Shown here: positions 52,847 through 59,772 of the stretch, piece by piece
How positions within the stretch are numbered: position 1 is the first letter of the stretch
Layout of the letters: the number at the start of each line of letters is the position of its first letter
Assembly: GCF_019711565.1 (NCBI RefSeq)
Contig: NZ_JAIGNN010000002.1
Span: 434,001-498,000, forward strand
Direction of reading: 5' to 3'
From: Qipengyuania proteolytica
GTDB lineage: Bacteria > Pseudomonadota > Alphaproteobacteria > Sphingomonadales > Sphingomonadaceae
DNA length: 64,000 nucleotides
Made by a program: the position numbers and the translations under genes
The notes under the pieces: generated by a model
Seen by the model: the letters and a program-made list of their open reading frames with translations, nothing else
Told to the model about the DNA's origin: nothing
The model's database searches: none

Positions 52847-53677
52847 TCAGGCGGGCGCGCGGGCGGTGACGATCCAAGCGGCAGCGGGCAAGGCGACGCG
52901 TCCCGCCTCGTCGTGGTCCTCGACAACGCCGCGCAGGCGCGCCAGCGTCACTTCCCGCTCCGGTCCCTCGAGCATGGCGACGGTGCGCGCCGCAGGGCCG
53001 ATGCGGAGGAAATAGGATAGCGCGTCCTCGATCGCATCCCCGCCCTCGCCCACCAGCATCGGATAATCGAGCGGTTCGATGGCGATATCTCGCCAACCGG
53101 CGTCGGACAGGATTTGCCTGATCCGCTCGCTGCGACCGAAGGCGAAGGGCCCGGGCGCATCGGGATCGGCGGGCGGGCCGTCCTGCCGCGGGAGCGCGGA
53201 ACGCAGGGCGCGCACCCAGCCATTCTCCCGCGGCTCACGGAAGCACGAGAAGACGAGGCGGGCATCGGTTTGCGCCGTCCGTGCGAGACTGGCAAAAGCC
53301 CCGACGGGGTCGTCGAAGAACATCACCCCGTGGCGAGAAACCAGCAGGTCGGGCCGCTCGCCCTCCCGCGCTTGCCACCCCGCGGCATCCCCCAGTTCGA
53401 TACGTACATTGGGAAGCCCGGCGGTCCGCCCCCGGGCTTGCTCTACCAGATCCTCGCTAACATCGAGACCGAGCACGCGCGCATAGGGGTGCTTCTCGCC
53501 AAGCCTGAGCGTCATCTCCCCGGCACCGCAGCCGATATCGACGGCGCTGGCGAAATCCCGTGCCTCCGCCTGCGCGAGCAAGACATCGGTCACGGGCCCG
53601 AAACTGCGATCGGTGCGTTGCCATTCCCGCGCCCAGCTCTCGCCGACGCGGCCGGTCCATTCGGATCGATCGGTCAT
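52847..53677 (-). CDS. SAM-dependent methyltransferase, class I
   Basis: The 276-residue protein has the Rossmann methyltransferase motif VDIGCGAGEMTLRLG (about 46-60), an acidic residue after strand 2 (GLDVSE), and a motif IV-like LLVSRHGVMFF. The WTGRVGESWAREW start resembles trans-aconitate or UbiE-type methyltransferases. The substrate is unknown. It starts 4 bp before the end of the upstream epimerase gene, so it probably belongs to the ugd-epimerase transcript. Confidence 0.85.
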   Translation of the reverse strand: MTDRSEWTGRVGESWAREWQRTDRSFGPVTDVLLAQAEARDFASAVDIGCGAGEMTLRLGEKHPYARVLGLDVSEDLVEQARGRTAGLPNVRIELGDAAGWQAREGERPDLLVSRHGVMFFDDPVGAFASLARTAQTDARLVFSCFREPRENGWVRALRSALPRQDGPPADPDAPGPFAFGRSERIRQILSDAGWRDIAIEPLDYPMLVGEGGDAIEDALSYFLRIGPAARTVAMLEGPEREVTLARLRGVVEDHDEAGRVALPAAAWIVTARAPA

Positions 53678-53681
53678 CGCC

Positions 53682-54704
53682 CTATGCCTGGTAGTAGTCG
53701 CGGTACCATTCGATGAAGCGGCGCACGCCGTCGCGGATATCGGTCTTCGGCACGTAGCCGGTCAACGAATTCAGCAGTTCCGCATGCGCCCAGGTCGCCG
53801 GGACATCGCCCGGCTGCATCGGCATGAGATTGCGCTTCGCTTCGATGCCCAGCGCATCCTCCACCGCCGTGATCATGTCGCCCAGCTGGACCGGCTGCGA
53901 ATTGCCGATATTGACGACGCGCCACGGCGCGACGGGCGAGAGGCTGTCGCCCTCGGCAATGTCCTCGGCGCTTTCGGGCCGCACCGGCGGCGTGTCGATC
54001 AGGCGCCGGATGGCCTCGACCAGGTCCTCCACATATGTGAAGTCGCGCATCATCTCACCGTGGTTGTAGACGTCGATCGGCTCGCCAGCGAGCATCGCCC
54101 GGGTGAACTTGAACAGCGCCATGTCCGGCCTGCCCCACGGCCCGTAGACGGTAAAGAAGCGGAACATGGTCACCGGCAGGCTGAACAAGTGCGCGTACGA
54201 ATGCGCCATCGCCTCGGTCGCCTTCTTGGTCGCAGCGTAGAAGGACATCTGGTGGTCCGTCTTCATCGTCTCGCGATAGGGCATCTCCGTATTCGCGCCG
54301 TAGGCCGAGGAAGTCGAGGCAAGCAGCATGTGCTCCGGCGGATGTGCCCGCGCCGCTTCGAGCAGTTCGAAGGTGCCGACGAGATTGCTCTCGAGATAGC
54401 TGCGCGGATTGTCGATCGAGTAACGCACCCCCGCCTGCGCGGCGAGGTGGACCACGACGTCGGGCTGTTCCTTGGCGAAAAGGTCCATCAGCAGGCCGGG
54501 CGTCTCGATCGGCTCGTTGACCGCACGGAAGCCCTGGTTCTGCAGCAGATTCGCCTGCCGGCGCTGTTTCAGTTCGACCTCGTAATAGTCGCTGAGGCTG
54601 TCGATGCCGATGACGCGGAACCCGTCGGCGAGCAGGCGGCGGCACACGAAATAGCCGATGAAACCGGCCGAGCCCGTGACGAGGGCGGTGCGCGCCTCGC
54701 CCAT
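53682..54704 (-). CDS. NAD-dependent sugar epimerase, UDP-glucuronate 4-epimerase type
   Basis: The 340-residue short-chain dehydrogenase has the NAD loop TGSAGFIGYFV (about 10-20), the YxxxK pair in YAATKK, and SSSAYG. The QAGVRYSIDNPRSY, FRFFTVYGPWGRPDMA and MMRDFTYVEDLV blocks mark UDP-glucuronate 4-epimerases (CapI/LpsL type). It would turn UDP-glucuronate into UDP-galacturonate. Its ATG shares one base with the ugd stop (TGATG), so product flow from Ugd is direct. The sugar nucleotides may feed the polysaccharide locus 12 kb away. Confidence 0.88.
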   Translation of the reverse strand: MGEARTALVTGSAGFIGYFVCRRLLADGFRVIGIDSLSDYYEVELKQRRQANLLQNQGFRAVNEPIETPGLLMDLFAKEQPDVVVHLAAQAGVRYSIDNPRSYLESNLVGTFELLEAARAHPPEHMLLASTSSAYGANTEMPYRETMKTDHQMSFYAATKKATEAMAHSYAHLFSLPVTMFRFFTVYGPWGRPDMALFKFTRAMLAGEPIDVYNHGEMMRDFTYVEDLVEAIRRLIDTPPVRPESAEDIAEGDSLSPVAPWRVVNIGNSQPVQLGDMITAVEDALGIEAKRNLMPMQPGDVPATWAHAELLNSLTGYVPKTDIRDGVRRFIEWYRDYYQA

Positions 54705-55870
54705 CAGTCGGCCCCGAACAGGTCGCGGGTAAAGACCTTGTCCTTAACGTCCTCGAGCGCGGGATCGAGGCGGTTGGCAACGATCACATCGGCCTGAGAC
54801 TTGAACCGCGCGAGGTCACGCTCGACCCGGCTGCCGAAGAAGCGGTCATCCTCCATGACCGGTTCGTAGACGATCACCTCGATGCCCTTGGCCTTCACGC
54901 GTTTCATGATGCCCTGGATCGAGGACTGGCGGAAATTGTCCGAGCCAGCCTTCATCACGAGGCGGAAGACGCCGACCGTTTTCGGCGCACGCGCGATGAT
55001 CTGGTCGGCGAGGTAATCCTTGCGGGTGCGATTGGCGTCGACGATCGCGCGGATCAGGTTCTGCGGCACCTCGGAGTAGTTTGCCAGCAGCTGCTTGGTG
55101 TCCTTGGGCAGGCAGTAGCCGCCATAGCCGAAGGACGGATTGTTGTAATGCGAACCGATTCGCGGATCGAGACCAATGCCCTCGATGATCTGGCGCGTGT
55201 CCATGCCGCGCGAGAGCGCATAGCTGTCGAGCTCGTTGAAGAAGGCGACGCGCATGGCGAGATAGGTATTGGCGAACAGCTTGATCGCCTCGGCCTCCTC
55301 GAGATCGGTGAGGAGGACCGGTACGTCGTCGTCGAGCGCCGGTTCGAGCAGCAGGTCGGCGAAGCGTCGCGCCCGATCCGACTGCTCGCCGACGATGATG
55401 CGCGAGGGGTGCAGATTGTCGTAGAGCGCCTTGCCCTCGCGCAGGAATTCCGGACTGAAGATAATGCGGTCGGTGCCGAATTGCTGGCGCGCATTTGCGA
55501 CGAAGCCCACGGGGATGGTGGATTTGATGACGATGACCGCCGCGTCATTCGCTTCGAGGACCTGCCGAATGACGCTGTCGACCGCAGAGGTATCGAAGAA
55601 GTTGGTCTCCGGATCGTAATTAGTCGGCACGGCGACTACGGCGAATTCGGCCCCGCCGATGGCGGCGGCGAAATCGGTGGTAAAGGCGAGATCGAGATCG
55701 TCGTGGGTGAGGTATTCCTCGACCAGATCGTCCTGGATCGGCGATTTGCGGTCGCTGAGCAGAGCCACGCGATCGGCGGAGATGTCGTAGCCCACCACCG
55801 TGTTATGCTGCGACAGCATGATCGCATTGGAAAGCCCGACATAACCAAGCCCGAAGACTGCAATTTTCAT
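54704..55870 (-). CDS. ugd: UDP-glucose 6-dehydrogenase
   Basis: Ugd oxidises UDP-glucose to UDP-glucuronate with two NAD. The 388-residue protein has the NAD loop [11 protein letters not shown] at its start, the PTNYD segment, [23 protein letters not shown], and the catalytic Cys in [15 protein letters not shown]. The short length and ISADRVALL region match the compact Ugd group also seen in E. coli. A GDP-mannose dehydrogenase is less likely because of the [10 protein letters not shown] motif. It is the first gene of a three-gene unit with the epimerase and methyltransferase. Confidence 0.9.
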   Translation of the reverse strand: MKIAVFGLGYVGLSNAIMLSQHNTVVGYDISADRVALLSDRKSPIQDDLVEEYLTHDDLDLAFTTDFAAAIGGAEFAVVAVPTNYDPETNFFDTSAVDSVIRQVLEANDAAVIVIKSTIPVGFVANARQQFGTDRIIFSPEFLREGKALYDNLHPSRIIVGEQSDRARRFADLLLEPALDDDVPVLLTDLEEAEAIKLFANTYLAMRVAFFNELDSYALSRGMDTRQIIEGIGLDPRIGSHYNNPSFGYGGYCLPKDTKQLLANYSEVPQNLIRAIVDANRTRKDYLADQIIARAPKTVGVFRLVMKAGSDNFRQSSIQGIMKRVKAKGIEVIVYEPVMEDDRFFGSRVERDLARFKSQADVIVANRLDPALEDVKDKVFTRDLFGAD

Positions 55871-55968
55871 GTTCTTGTCCGTGCCGTCCGGTCACTTGCG
55901 CCCGCAGGCTGAGTGCCTGTCTTGTGTGGGGTGGTGGCGGGTTTTGCAAGTCCGCCAAAGGGGTTAAC

Positions 55969-56595
55969 CTACCAGATGAAGTAGGCTCCGCCCTTCTCCC
56001 GCGCACGCTGCCAGGCAGGGCGGGAATGGACCGCCTCGACGAATTTGACGGTCTTCGGGCATTGCTCGGCAAAGCCCTGCATCACCGCGATTTCTGCGGG
56101 AAAGCTCATCATGACGTCGGCGGCGGTCCAGCCGGAGCCGACGAAGTGACCGTGATCGTTGATGCCCTCTTCCATGAACGCGACATGCGCGGCGAACTGT
56201 TCGTCGATGCGCGGCATGATCGGCGCGGCGGCATTGCCGAGGCGGCCGGCCATGATGCGCATCATCACGGGCACGAAGAAGCTGCTCTCGCCGAACTGCA
56301 TCCATTCGAGATGCCGGATGTGCTCTTCGGTATCGGTCGCGGGCAGCCAGCTTTCGCCGCCGTGGCTCTCGCACAGGTACTGGATGATCGCCCCGCTCTC
56401 GGCCACGCGCACGCCGTCGTCCTCGATCAGCGGCGACTTGCCGAGCGGGTGCGGGCCTTTCAGCTCCGGCGGGGCGAGATTGCTCTCGGCATCGCGCTGG
56501 TAGTGGACGATCTCGTAGTCCGCCCCCAGTTCCTCGAGCAGCCAGAGAATGCGCTGCGAACGGCTGTTGTTGAGGTGATGGACGGTAATCGTCAT
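55969..56595 (-). CDS. Glutathione S-transferase family protein
   Basis: The 208-residue protein has a thioredoxin-like N-terminal domain with the HHLNNSRSQRILWLLEEL start and the ESGAI glutathione-binding motif. An all-helical C-terminal domain follows (FVGSGWTAADVMMSFP, the conserved N-capping box region). The Ser in the NNSRSQ loop is the probable catalytic residue. Detoxification by glutathione conjugation is typical, but the substrate is open. It lies downstream of recA on the same strand and is separated from it by a terminator. Confidence 0.9.
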   Translation of the reverse strand: MTITVHHLNNSRSQRILWLLEELGADYEIVHYQRDAESNLAPPELKGPHPLGKSPLIEDDGVRVAESGAIIQYLCESHGGESWLPATDTEEHIRHLEWMQFGESSFFVPVMMRIMAGRLGNAAAPIMPRIDEQFAAHVAFMEEGINDHGHFVGSGWTAADVMMSFPAEIAVMQGFAEQCPKTVKFVEAVHSRPAWQRAREKGGAYFIW

Positions 56596-56696
56596 GGGTC
56601 TCTCCTGCTGGCCGATGGCCTGGCTGCGCCATCGCTCGATTCGGGCGCGACCCTAGGCGAGGCCCCGGGAGCCCGCCAGCAAAGAGAGCCGCATAC

Positions 56697-56739
56697 GGAA
56701 AAGCCGGTGCGGCCATAGGTAGGCGCGCACCGGCTTTCC
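56697..56739 (-). terminator. Terminator of recA
   Basis: AAAGCCGGTGCG (56700-56711) and CGCACCGGCTTT (56726-56737) form a perfect 12-bp stem. On the minus strand the hairpin ends in TTTTCC, fitting rho-independent termination of the recA transcript. Confidence 0.85.
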
Positions 56740-56747
56740 GTTCTTTC

Positions 56748-56808
56748 GGGAGCGCCGGGGGACAGTCCGGCTGGGACGCTGGCCCGGGGGATTGGGCAGC
56801 GCGCTCCC
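56748..56808. other. Potential three-way-junction RNA structure after recA
   Basis: The outer arms GGGAGCG (56748-56754) and CGCTCCC (56802-56808) enclose two further hairpins: CCGG/CCGG (56755-56770) and CGCTG-g-CCC/GGGCAGCG (56777-56801). All helices are GC-rich. It lies between the recA stop and its terminator. It could be a 3'-end stabiliser of recA mRNA, an independent RNA, or only a repetitive palindrome. Confidence 0.4.
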
Positions 56809-56821
56809 GCTTGAAGAGATA

Positions 56822-57886
56822 TCAGTCCTCGTCCGCGTCCGGACCGGTCATCATCTCTTCGGCCACCTCGTCGGTGCGGCCGCGGATCGCGGCTTCCAAC
56901 TTGGCGCACATCTCGGGATTTTCCTTGAGGAACGTCTTGGCGTTTTCGCGGCCCTGGCCGATGCGGACGCTGTCATAGCTGAACCAGCTGCCGGACTTCT
57001 CGACCACTCCGGCCTTCACGCCGAGGTCGAGGATCTCGCCGATCTTCGAAATGCCCTCGCCATACATGATGTCGAATTCGACCTGCTTGAACGGCGGGGC
57101 GACCTTGTTCTTGACCACCTTCACGCGCGTCGCGTTGCCGATCACCTCGTCGCGATCCTTGATCTGGCCGGTGCGGCGGATGTCGAGCCGGACCGAGGCA
57201 TAGAACTTGAGCGCATTGCCGCCGGTCGTGGTTTCCGGATTGCCGTACATCACGCCGATCTTCATGCGCAGCTGGTTGATGAAAATCACCATGCACTTGG
57301 AACGGTTGATCGAGCCGGTCAGCTTGCGCAGCGACTGCGACATCAGGCGCGCCTGCAGGCCGACGTGGCTGTCGCCCATCTCGCCTTCGATCTCGGCGCG
57401 CGGCACCAGTGCGGCGACCGAGTCGACCACCAGCACGTCGATCGCGTTCGAGCGGACCAGCGTGTCGGTAATCTCGAGTGCCTGTTCGCCCGTATCGGGC
57501 TGCGACACGATCAGCTCGTCGATATCGACGCCCAGCTTCTTGGCATAGACCGGATCGAGCGCGTGTTCCGCGTCGACGAAGGCGGCCGTCCCACCGTTCT
57601 TTTGCGCTTCGGCGATGACATGCAGCGCCAGCGTCGTCTTGCCCGAGCTTTCCGGGCCGTAGACCTCGATCACGCGGCCCTTGGGCAGGCCGCCGATGCC
57701 GAGCGCGATGTCGAGACCGAGCGAGCCGGTCGAGATCGCTTCCACATTCATCGCTTCCTTCGAGCCCAGCTTCATCGCCGAACCCTTGCCGAATGCGCGG
57801 TCGATCTGCGCGAGTGCGGCGTCGAGTGCCTTCTGACGGTCTGCGTCCACTTGCTTTCCTTCTACGAGCTTCAGATTGGCCGCCAT
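56822..57886 (-). CDS. recA: Recombinase RecA
   Basis: RecA forms filaments on single-stranded DNA, drives strand exchange and triggers LexA self-cleavage. The 354-residue protein has the Walker A loop GPESSGKTT, the MAW-like [15 protein letters not shown] block, [13 protein letters not shown] and [19 protein letters not shown] (loop L2 region). The acidic tail is DADED. The ATG at 57886 has AGGAGGTGA 5 bp upstream; a longer frame to 57931 crosses that site and is rejected. Its SOS operator lies 77-92 bp upstream, next to an IS insertion. Confidence 0.98.
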   Translation of the reverse strand: MAANLKLVEGKQVDADRQKALDAALAQIDRAFGKGSAMKLGSKEAMNVEAISTGSLGLDIALGIGGLPKGRVIEVYGPESSGKTTLALHVIAEAQKNGGTAAFVDAEHALDPVYAKKLGVDIDELIVSQPDTGEQALEITDTLVRSNAIDVLVVDSVAALVPRAEIEGEMGDSHVGLQARLMSQSLRKLTGSINRSKCMVIFINQLRMKIGVMYGNPETTTGGNALKFYASVRLDIRRTGQIKDRDEVIGNATRVKVVKNKVAPPFKQVEFDIMYGEGISKIGEILDLGVKAGVVEKSGSWFSYDSVRIGQGRENAKTFLKENPEMCAKLEAAIRGRTDEVAEEMMTGPDADED

Positions 57887-57940
57887 GACATCACCTCCTG
57901 CACTTGCAAAGAGCCGCCCTCGACTCTTCAACTGCCACGT

Positions 57941-57978
57941 GATGTATCGGCTTTGTTCTCAATGAACAAGTAGGGAAC
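57941..57978 (-). promoter_or_regulatory. recA promoter and SOS box
   Basis: On the minus strand, GTTC-CCTACTT-GTTC (57978 to 57964) is an exact alphaproteobacterial SOS box. The possible -35 TTGTTC (57969-57964) overlaps its second half, and a -10-like TACATC (57946-57941) follows after 17 bp. The first half-site is the end of the IS target duplication. The operator is therefore complete, and the putative core promoter lies entirely on the recA side of the insertion. The -35/-10 assignment is inference; the operator match is exact. Confidence 0.8.
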
Positions 57979-57982
57979 GCAA
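57975..57982. repeat. Target-site duplication, left copy
   Basis: GAACGCAA directly precedes the left inverted repeat and is repeated after the right one. Its first four bases are one half-site of the recA SOS box. Confidence 0.92.
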
Positions 57983-58006
57983 GGGGATTATCCCCTTCGG
58001 ACAAGT
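57983..58006. repeat. Left inverted repeat of the IS element
   Basis: The 24 bases match the reverse complement of the right end at 22 positions; the mismatches are a CG/GC swap at positions 16-17. The first 13 bases are themselves nearly palindromic (GGGGATTATCCCC). Confidence 0.9.
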
Positions 58007-58049
58007 TACCCCAGAATCGACTCTTCGGAGGGCGGTGATATGAGGGGGT

Positions 58050-58382
58050 ATGCCTCTACCAGACGGAACGCTCACCGAGTTCGAAATGCAGCTTGTTCAA
58101 GGCAAGCTTGCGGCTCTTTGGCAAGCCAACGGCGGAAGGCCGGTTTGTCGCTCCTGCGGATCGGACAAGTATTACGTCAGCCCTCAACTCGCGGGAAATC
58201 GATCAGATACGCTCAATGCGTCCGATCCTCACTTTCGCTTGCCCTCGGTGGTGACTTACTGTGCGAGTTGCGGACTTATGGACTTTCATGTTGCGTGGGT
58301 CTTGGGGTTACAGCCCCTTGTCGCCTCGCCCCCGCCGCCTCCGATCAATATTCCACCACCTTGGGGAGACGGCAATGGCTGA
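58050..58382 (+). CDS. IS passenger gene 1: small zinc-ribbon-like protein
   Basis: The 110-residue product has two CxxC pairs, CRSC (33-36) and CASC (about 71-74), arranged like a zinc ribbon. It ends in a proline-rich tail (PPPPPINIPPP). GAGGGGG directly precedes the ATG. Its last 8 bases overlap passenger gene 2, so translation is coupled. Small proteins of this pattern (Cys pair, then a second pair followed by an aromatic/VLGL segment) seem widespread in accessory DNA but have no assigned role that I can name. DNA, RNA or protein binding is possible. Confidence 0.75.
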   Translation: MPLPDGTLTEFEMQLVQGKLAALWQANGGRPVCRSCGSDKYYVSPQLAGNRSDTLNASDPHFRLPSVVTYCASCGLMDFHVAWVLGLQPLVASPPPPPINIPPPWGDGNG

Positions 58383-58764
58383 CGGCACGCCGAATCTCAC
58401 TAGTGCGCCGAACAAACCTCTCCGAGGTGGGGCGTCAGGGTTCAATCGCACACCTGGTGTGCGTGAAATGAGGGAATATCCTGTCACATCTAGAGAGCTT
58501 TGGACGCTTGGCGGTCTTCAAGCTAGCTCAGCTCTCACACTGTCCTTGGCTGGATGGCTGTTCGGCTTCTGGCTTAACGCTAAGCAGGCGCTAGACCTCG
58601 CCGACCGAAAGACGATCCCAGCAACAGCTCTGGCTCAATGGGAAGCCTATGCCAACCTTGCTTGGTGGGGAGCGCTAGGTATCGGTATTTTGGGTTTTCT
58701 GCTAATGGGCCTTGTGGGCCTCAATGTCTGGGGGATTATCAAGGATACTCGACATGGACCATGA
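58375..58764 (+). CDS. IS passenger gene 2: two-helix membrane protein
   Basis: The 129-residue product has a polar N-terminus (about 1-42) and two hydrophobic helices (about 47-66 and 93-117), so both ends probably face the cytoplasm. GGGGAGA lies 5 bp before the ATG at 58375. It overlaps gene 1 by 8 bp and gene 3 by 11 bp. No family is recognised. Pairing with a zinc-ribbon partner suggests the two act together, perhaps at the membrane. Confidence 0.72.
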   Translation: MADGTPNLTSAPNKPLRGGASGFNRTPGVREMREYPVTSRELWTLGGLQASSALTLSLAGWLFGFWLNAKQALDLADRKTIPATALAQWEAYANLAWWGALGIGILGFLLMGLVGLNVWGIIKDTRHGP

Positions 58765-58909
58765 CAAGTTTGACCGCCTGCTAAAGGCGATGACAGGCCC
58801 TAGCGCTGAAAAGCCGTCATCAGCTCGGAAAGCATCGTCTCGGGACGGTGACGCCGATTGTGACGAAACTCGAACTCGCCCAGATACTTCGGAAGATGCT
58901 TCGCGCTGA
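58754..58909 (+). CDS. IS passenger gene 3: very small charged protein
   Basis: The 51-residue frame starts MDHDKFDRLLKAM, a plausible amphipathic helix, and continues as a polar Lys/Arg/Asp-rich tail. Its start overlaps gene 2 by 11 bp. From 58800 it runs antisense to the 3' end of the transposase gene, so the tail may be forced by the transposase code. The overlap with gene 2 and the regular start argue for translation, but evidence is modest. Confidence 0.5.
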   Translation: MDHDKFDRLLKAMTGPSAEKPSSARKASSRDGDADCDETRTRPDTSEDASR

Positions 58910-59675
58910 CGTGAATGTGAGTGCCGTTGATCGAGCGCTTTAGCTGCGCCCAGAAGCCTTCAATCCCGTTCACCGTCACGCCCGTGGCGCTGACATACTC
59001 TTCTTTGCTGTGATCGACCTGCTTGTGCCAGTAGCCCTTGATGGTGCCGAGACCGCCATAGGAGCGCAGCGTATCGGTGTGGACTTCGCTGTAGGGCTTC
59101 ACGAGGCTGACGATGTGGGGAAGCATGTCGCCGCTCTTGCGTGAGGGCACGACGCGGGTGACGATGTTGCCCTTCTTTTCGCGCATACCCAGCACGACAG
59201 TCTTGCCAGCCCCGCCCATGCCGTTGCGGCGATAGCCACCGATGAACGTCTCGTCGATCTCGACAGTCTTGAACGGACCGCCAAGCGGCTCGTCACCGCC
59301 CACGATGGCCATGTATTTGCGGATTTCATGGCACATGCGCCAAGCGGTCTTGTAGGTCACGCCGATCTGGCGCTCGACTTCCTTTGCCGCCACGCCGTTC
59401 CGCTTCGAGCAAAAGAGGAACATGACGTAGAACCAATCGCGCAGGCTTGTGCGGGTCGCGTGGAAGGGCGTGCCAGCGGTCGGGTAGATTTGATGGCCGC
59501 AATGCTCGCAAGCGTAGGAGCGGCGCTTCTTGGCACGGTAGAACTGCGCATCCTTGCCGCACTTTTCGCATTCGTGACGCTCGCCAAAGCGCACCAGCTT
59601 AAGGTGCTCTAGGCAGCTATCCTCGGTGGGGAAGCGGTCTTGAAACTGGCGAAGGGTGGGGGCTTTGTTGCTCAT
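58800..59675 (-). CDS. IS1595-family (ISXO2-like) transposase
   Basis: The 291-residue protein has an N-terminal zinc ribbon (CEKC and CEHC, about 36-60) and an ISXO2-like DDE domain. The first Asp is in VEIDETFIGG and the second in HTDTLRSYG. The conserved NGIEGFWAQLKRS region and FEFRHNRR follow near the C-terminus. These features mark IS1595-type transposases, which make 8-bp target duplications as observed here. The frame is intact. The start lies 24 bp inside the right inverted repeat. Confidence 0.93.
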   Translation of the reverse strand: MSNKAPTLRQFQDRFPTEDSCLEHLKLVRFGERHECEKCGKDAQFYRAKKRRSYACEHCGHQIYPTAGTPFHATRTSLRDWFYVMFLFCSKRNGVAAKEVERQIGVTYKTAWRMCHEIRKYMAIVGGDEPLGGPFKTVEIDETFIGGYRRNGMGGAGKTVVLGMREKKGNIVTRVVPSRKSGDMLPHIVSLVKPYSEVHTDTLRSYGGLGTIKGYWHKQVDHSKEEYVSATGVTVNGIEGFWAQLKRSINGTHIHVSAKHLPKYLGEFEFRHNRRHRPETMLSELMTAFQR

Positions 59676-59698
59676 AAGCCCTTGTAGCAGATTGCCTT

Positions 59699-59722
59699 AC
59701 TTGTCGCAAGGGGATAATCCCC
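59699..59722. repeat. Right inverted repeat of the IS element
   Basis: The reverse complement starts GGGGATTATCCCCTTGCGAC and matches the left end at 22 of 24 positions. It lies 23 bp before the transposase start and so may contain its promoter elements. Confidence 0.9.
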
Positions 59723-59730
59723 GAACGCAA
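59723..59730. repeat. Target-site duplication, right copy
   Basis: GAACGCAA follows the right inverted repeat directly and is identical to the copy at 57975-57982. Removing the element and one copy restores a short gap of about 150 bp between cckA and recA. Confidence 0.92.
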
Positions 59731-59772
59731 TTTTTTTCGCGTTTTGTTCCAATGGCCGTAGCCGGCCTTGAC

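Larger units (their letters stand above)
57983..59722. mobile_element. Complete IS1595-family element with passenger genes (1740 bp)
   Basis: The element is bounded by 24-bp inverted repeats beginning GGGGATTATCCCCTT and flanked by identical 8-bp copies of GAACGCAA, the target-duplication size of the IS1595 family. Inside are an ISXO2-type transposase gene on the minus strand and three overlapping small genes on the plus strand. IS1595 relatives carrying passenger genes are known. Intact ends, exact duplication and an intact transposase frame suggest a recent, possibly still mobile copy. It sits between recA and cckA. Confidence 0.92.

Noticed and set aside
50189..53020. A 943-codon open frame on the plus strand
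   Set aside because: It lies antisense to alaS and a methyltransferase gene, is rich in Arg, Asp and Val as expected from a reversed GC-rich coding strand, and shows no domain.
59723..59745. A second recA-type SOS box after the IS element
   Set aside because: Only one GAAC half-site is present in the right duplication, and no second half-site lies 7 bp away on the proper side.
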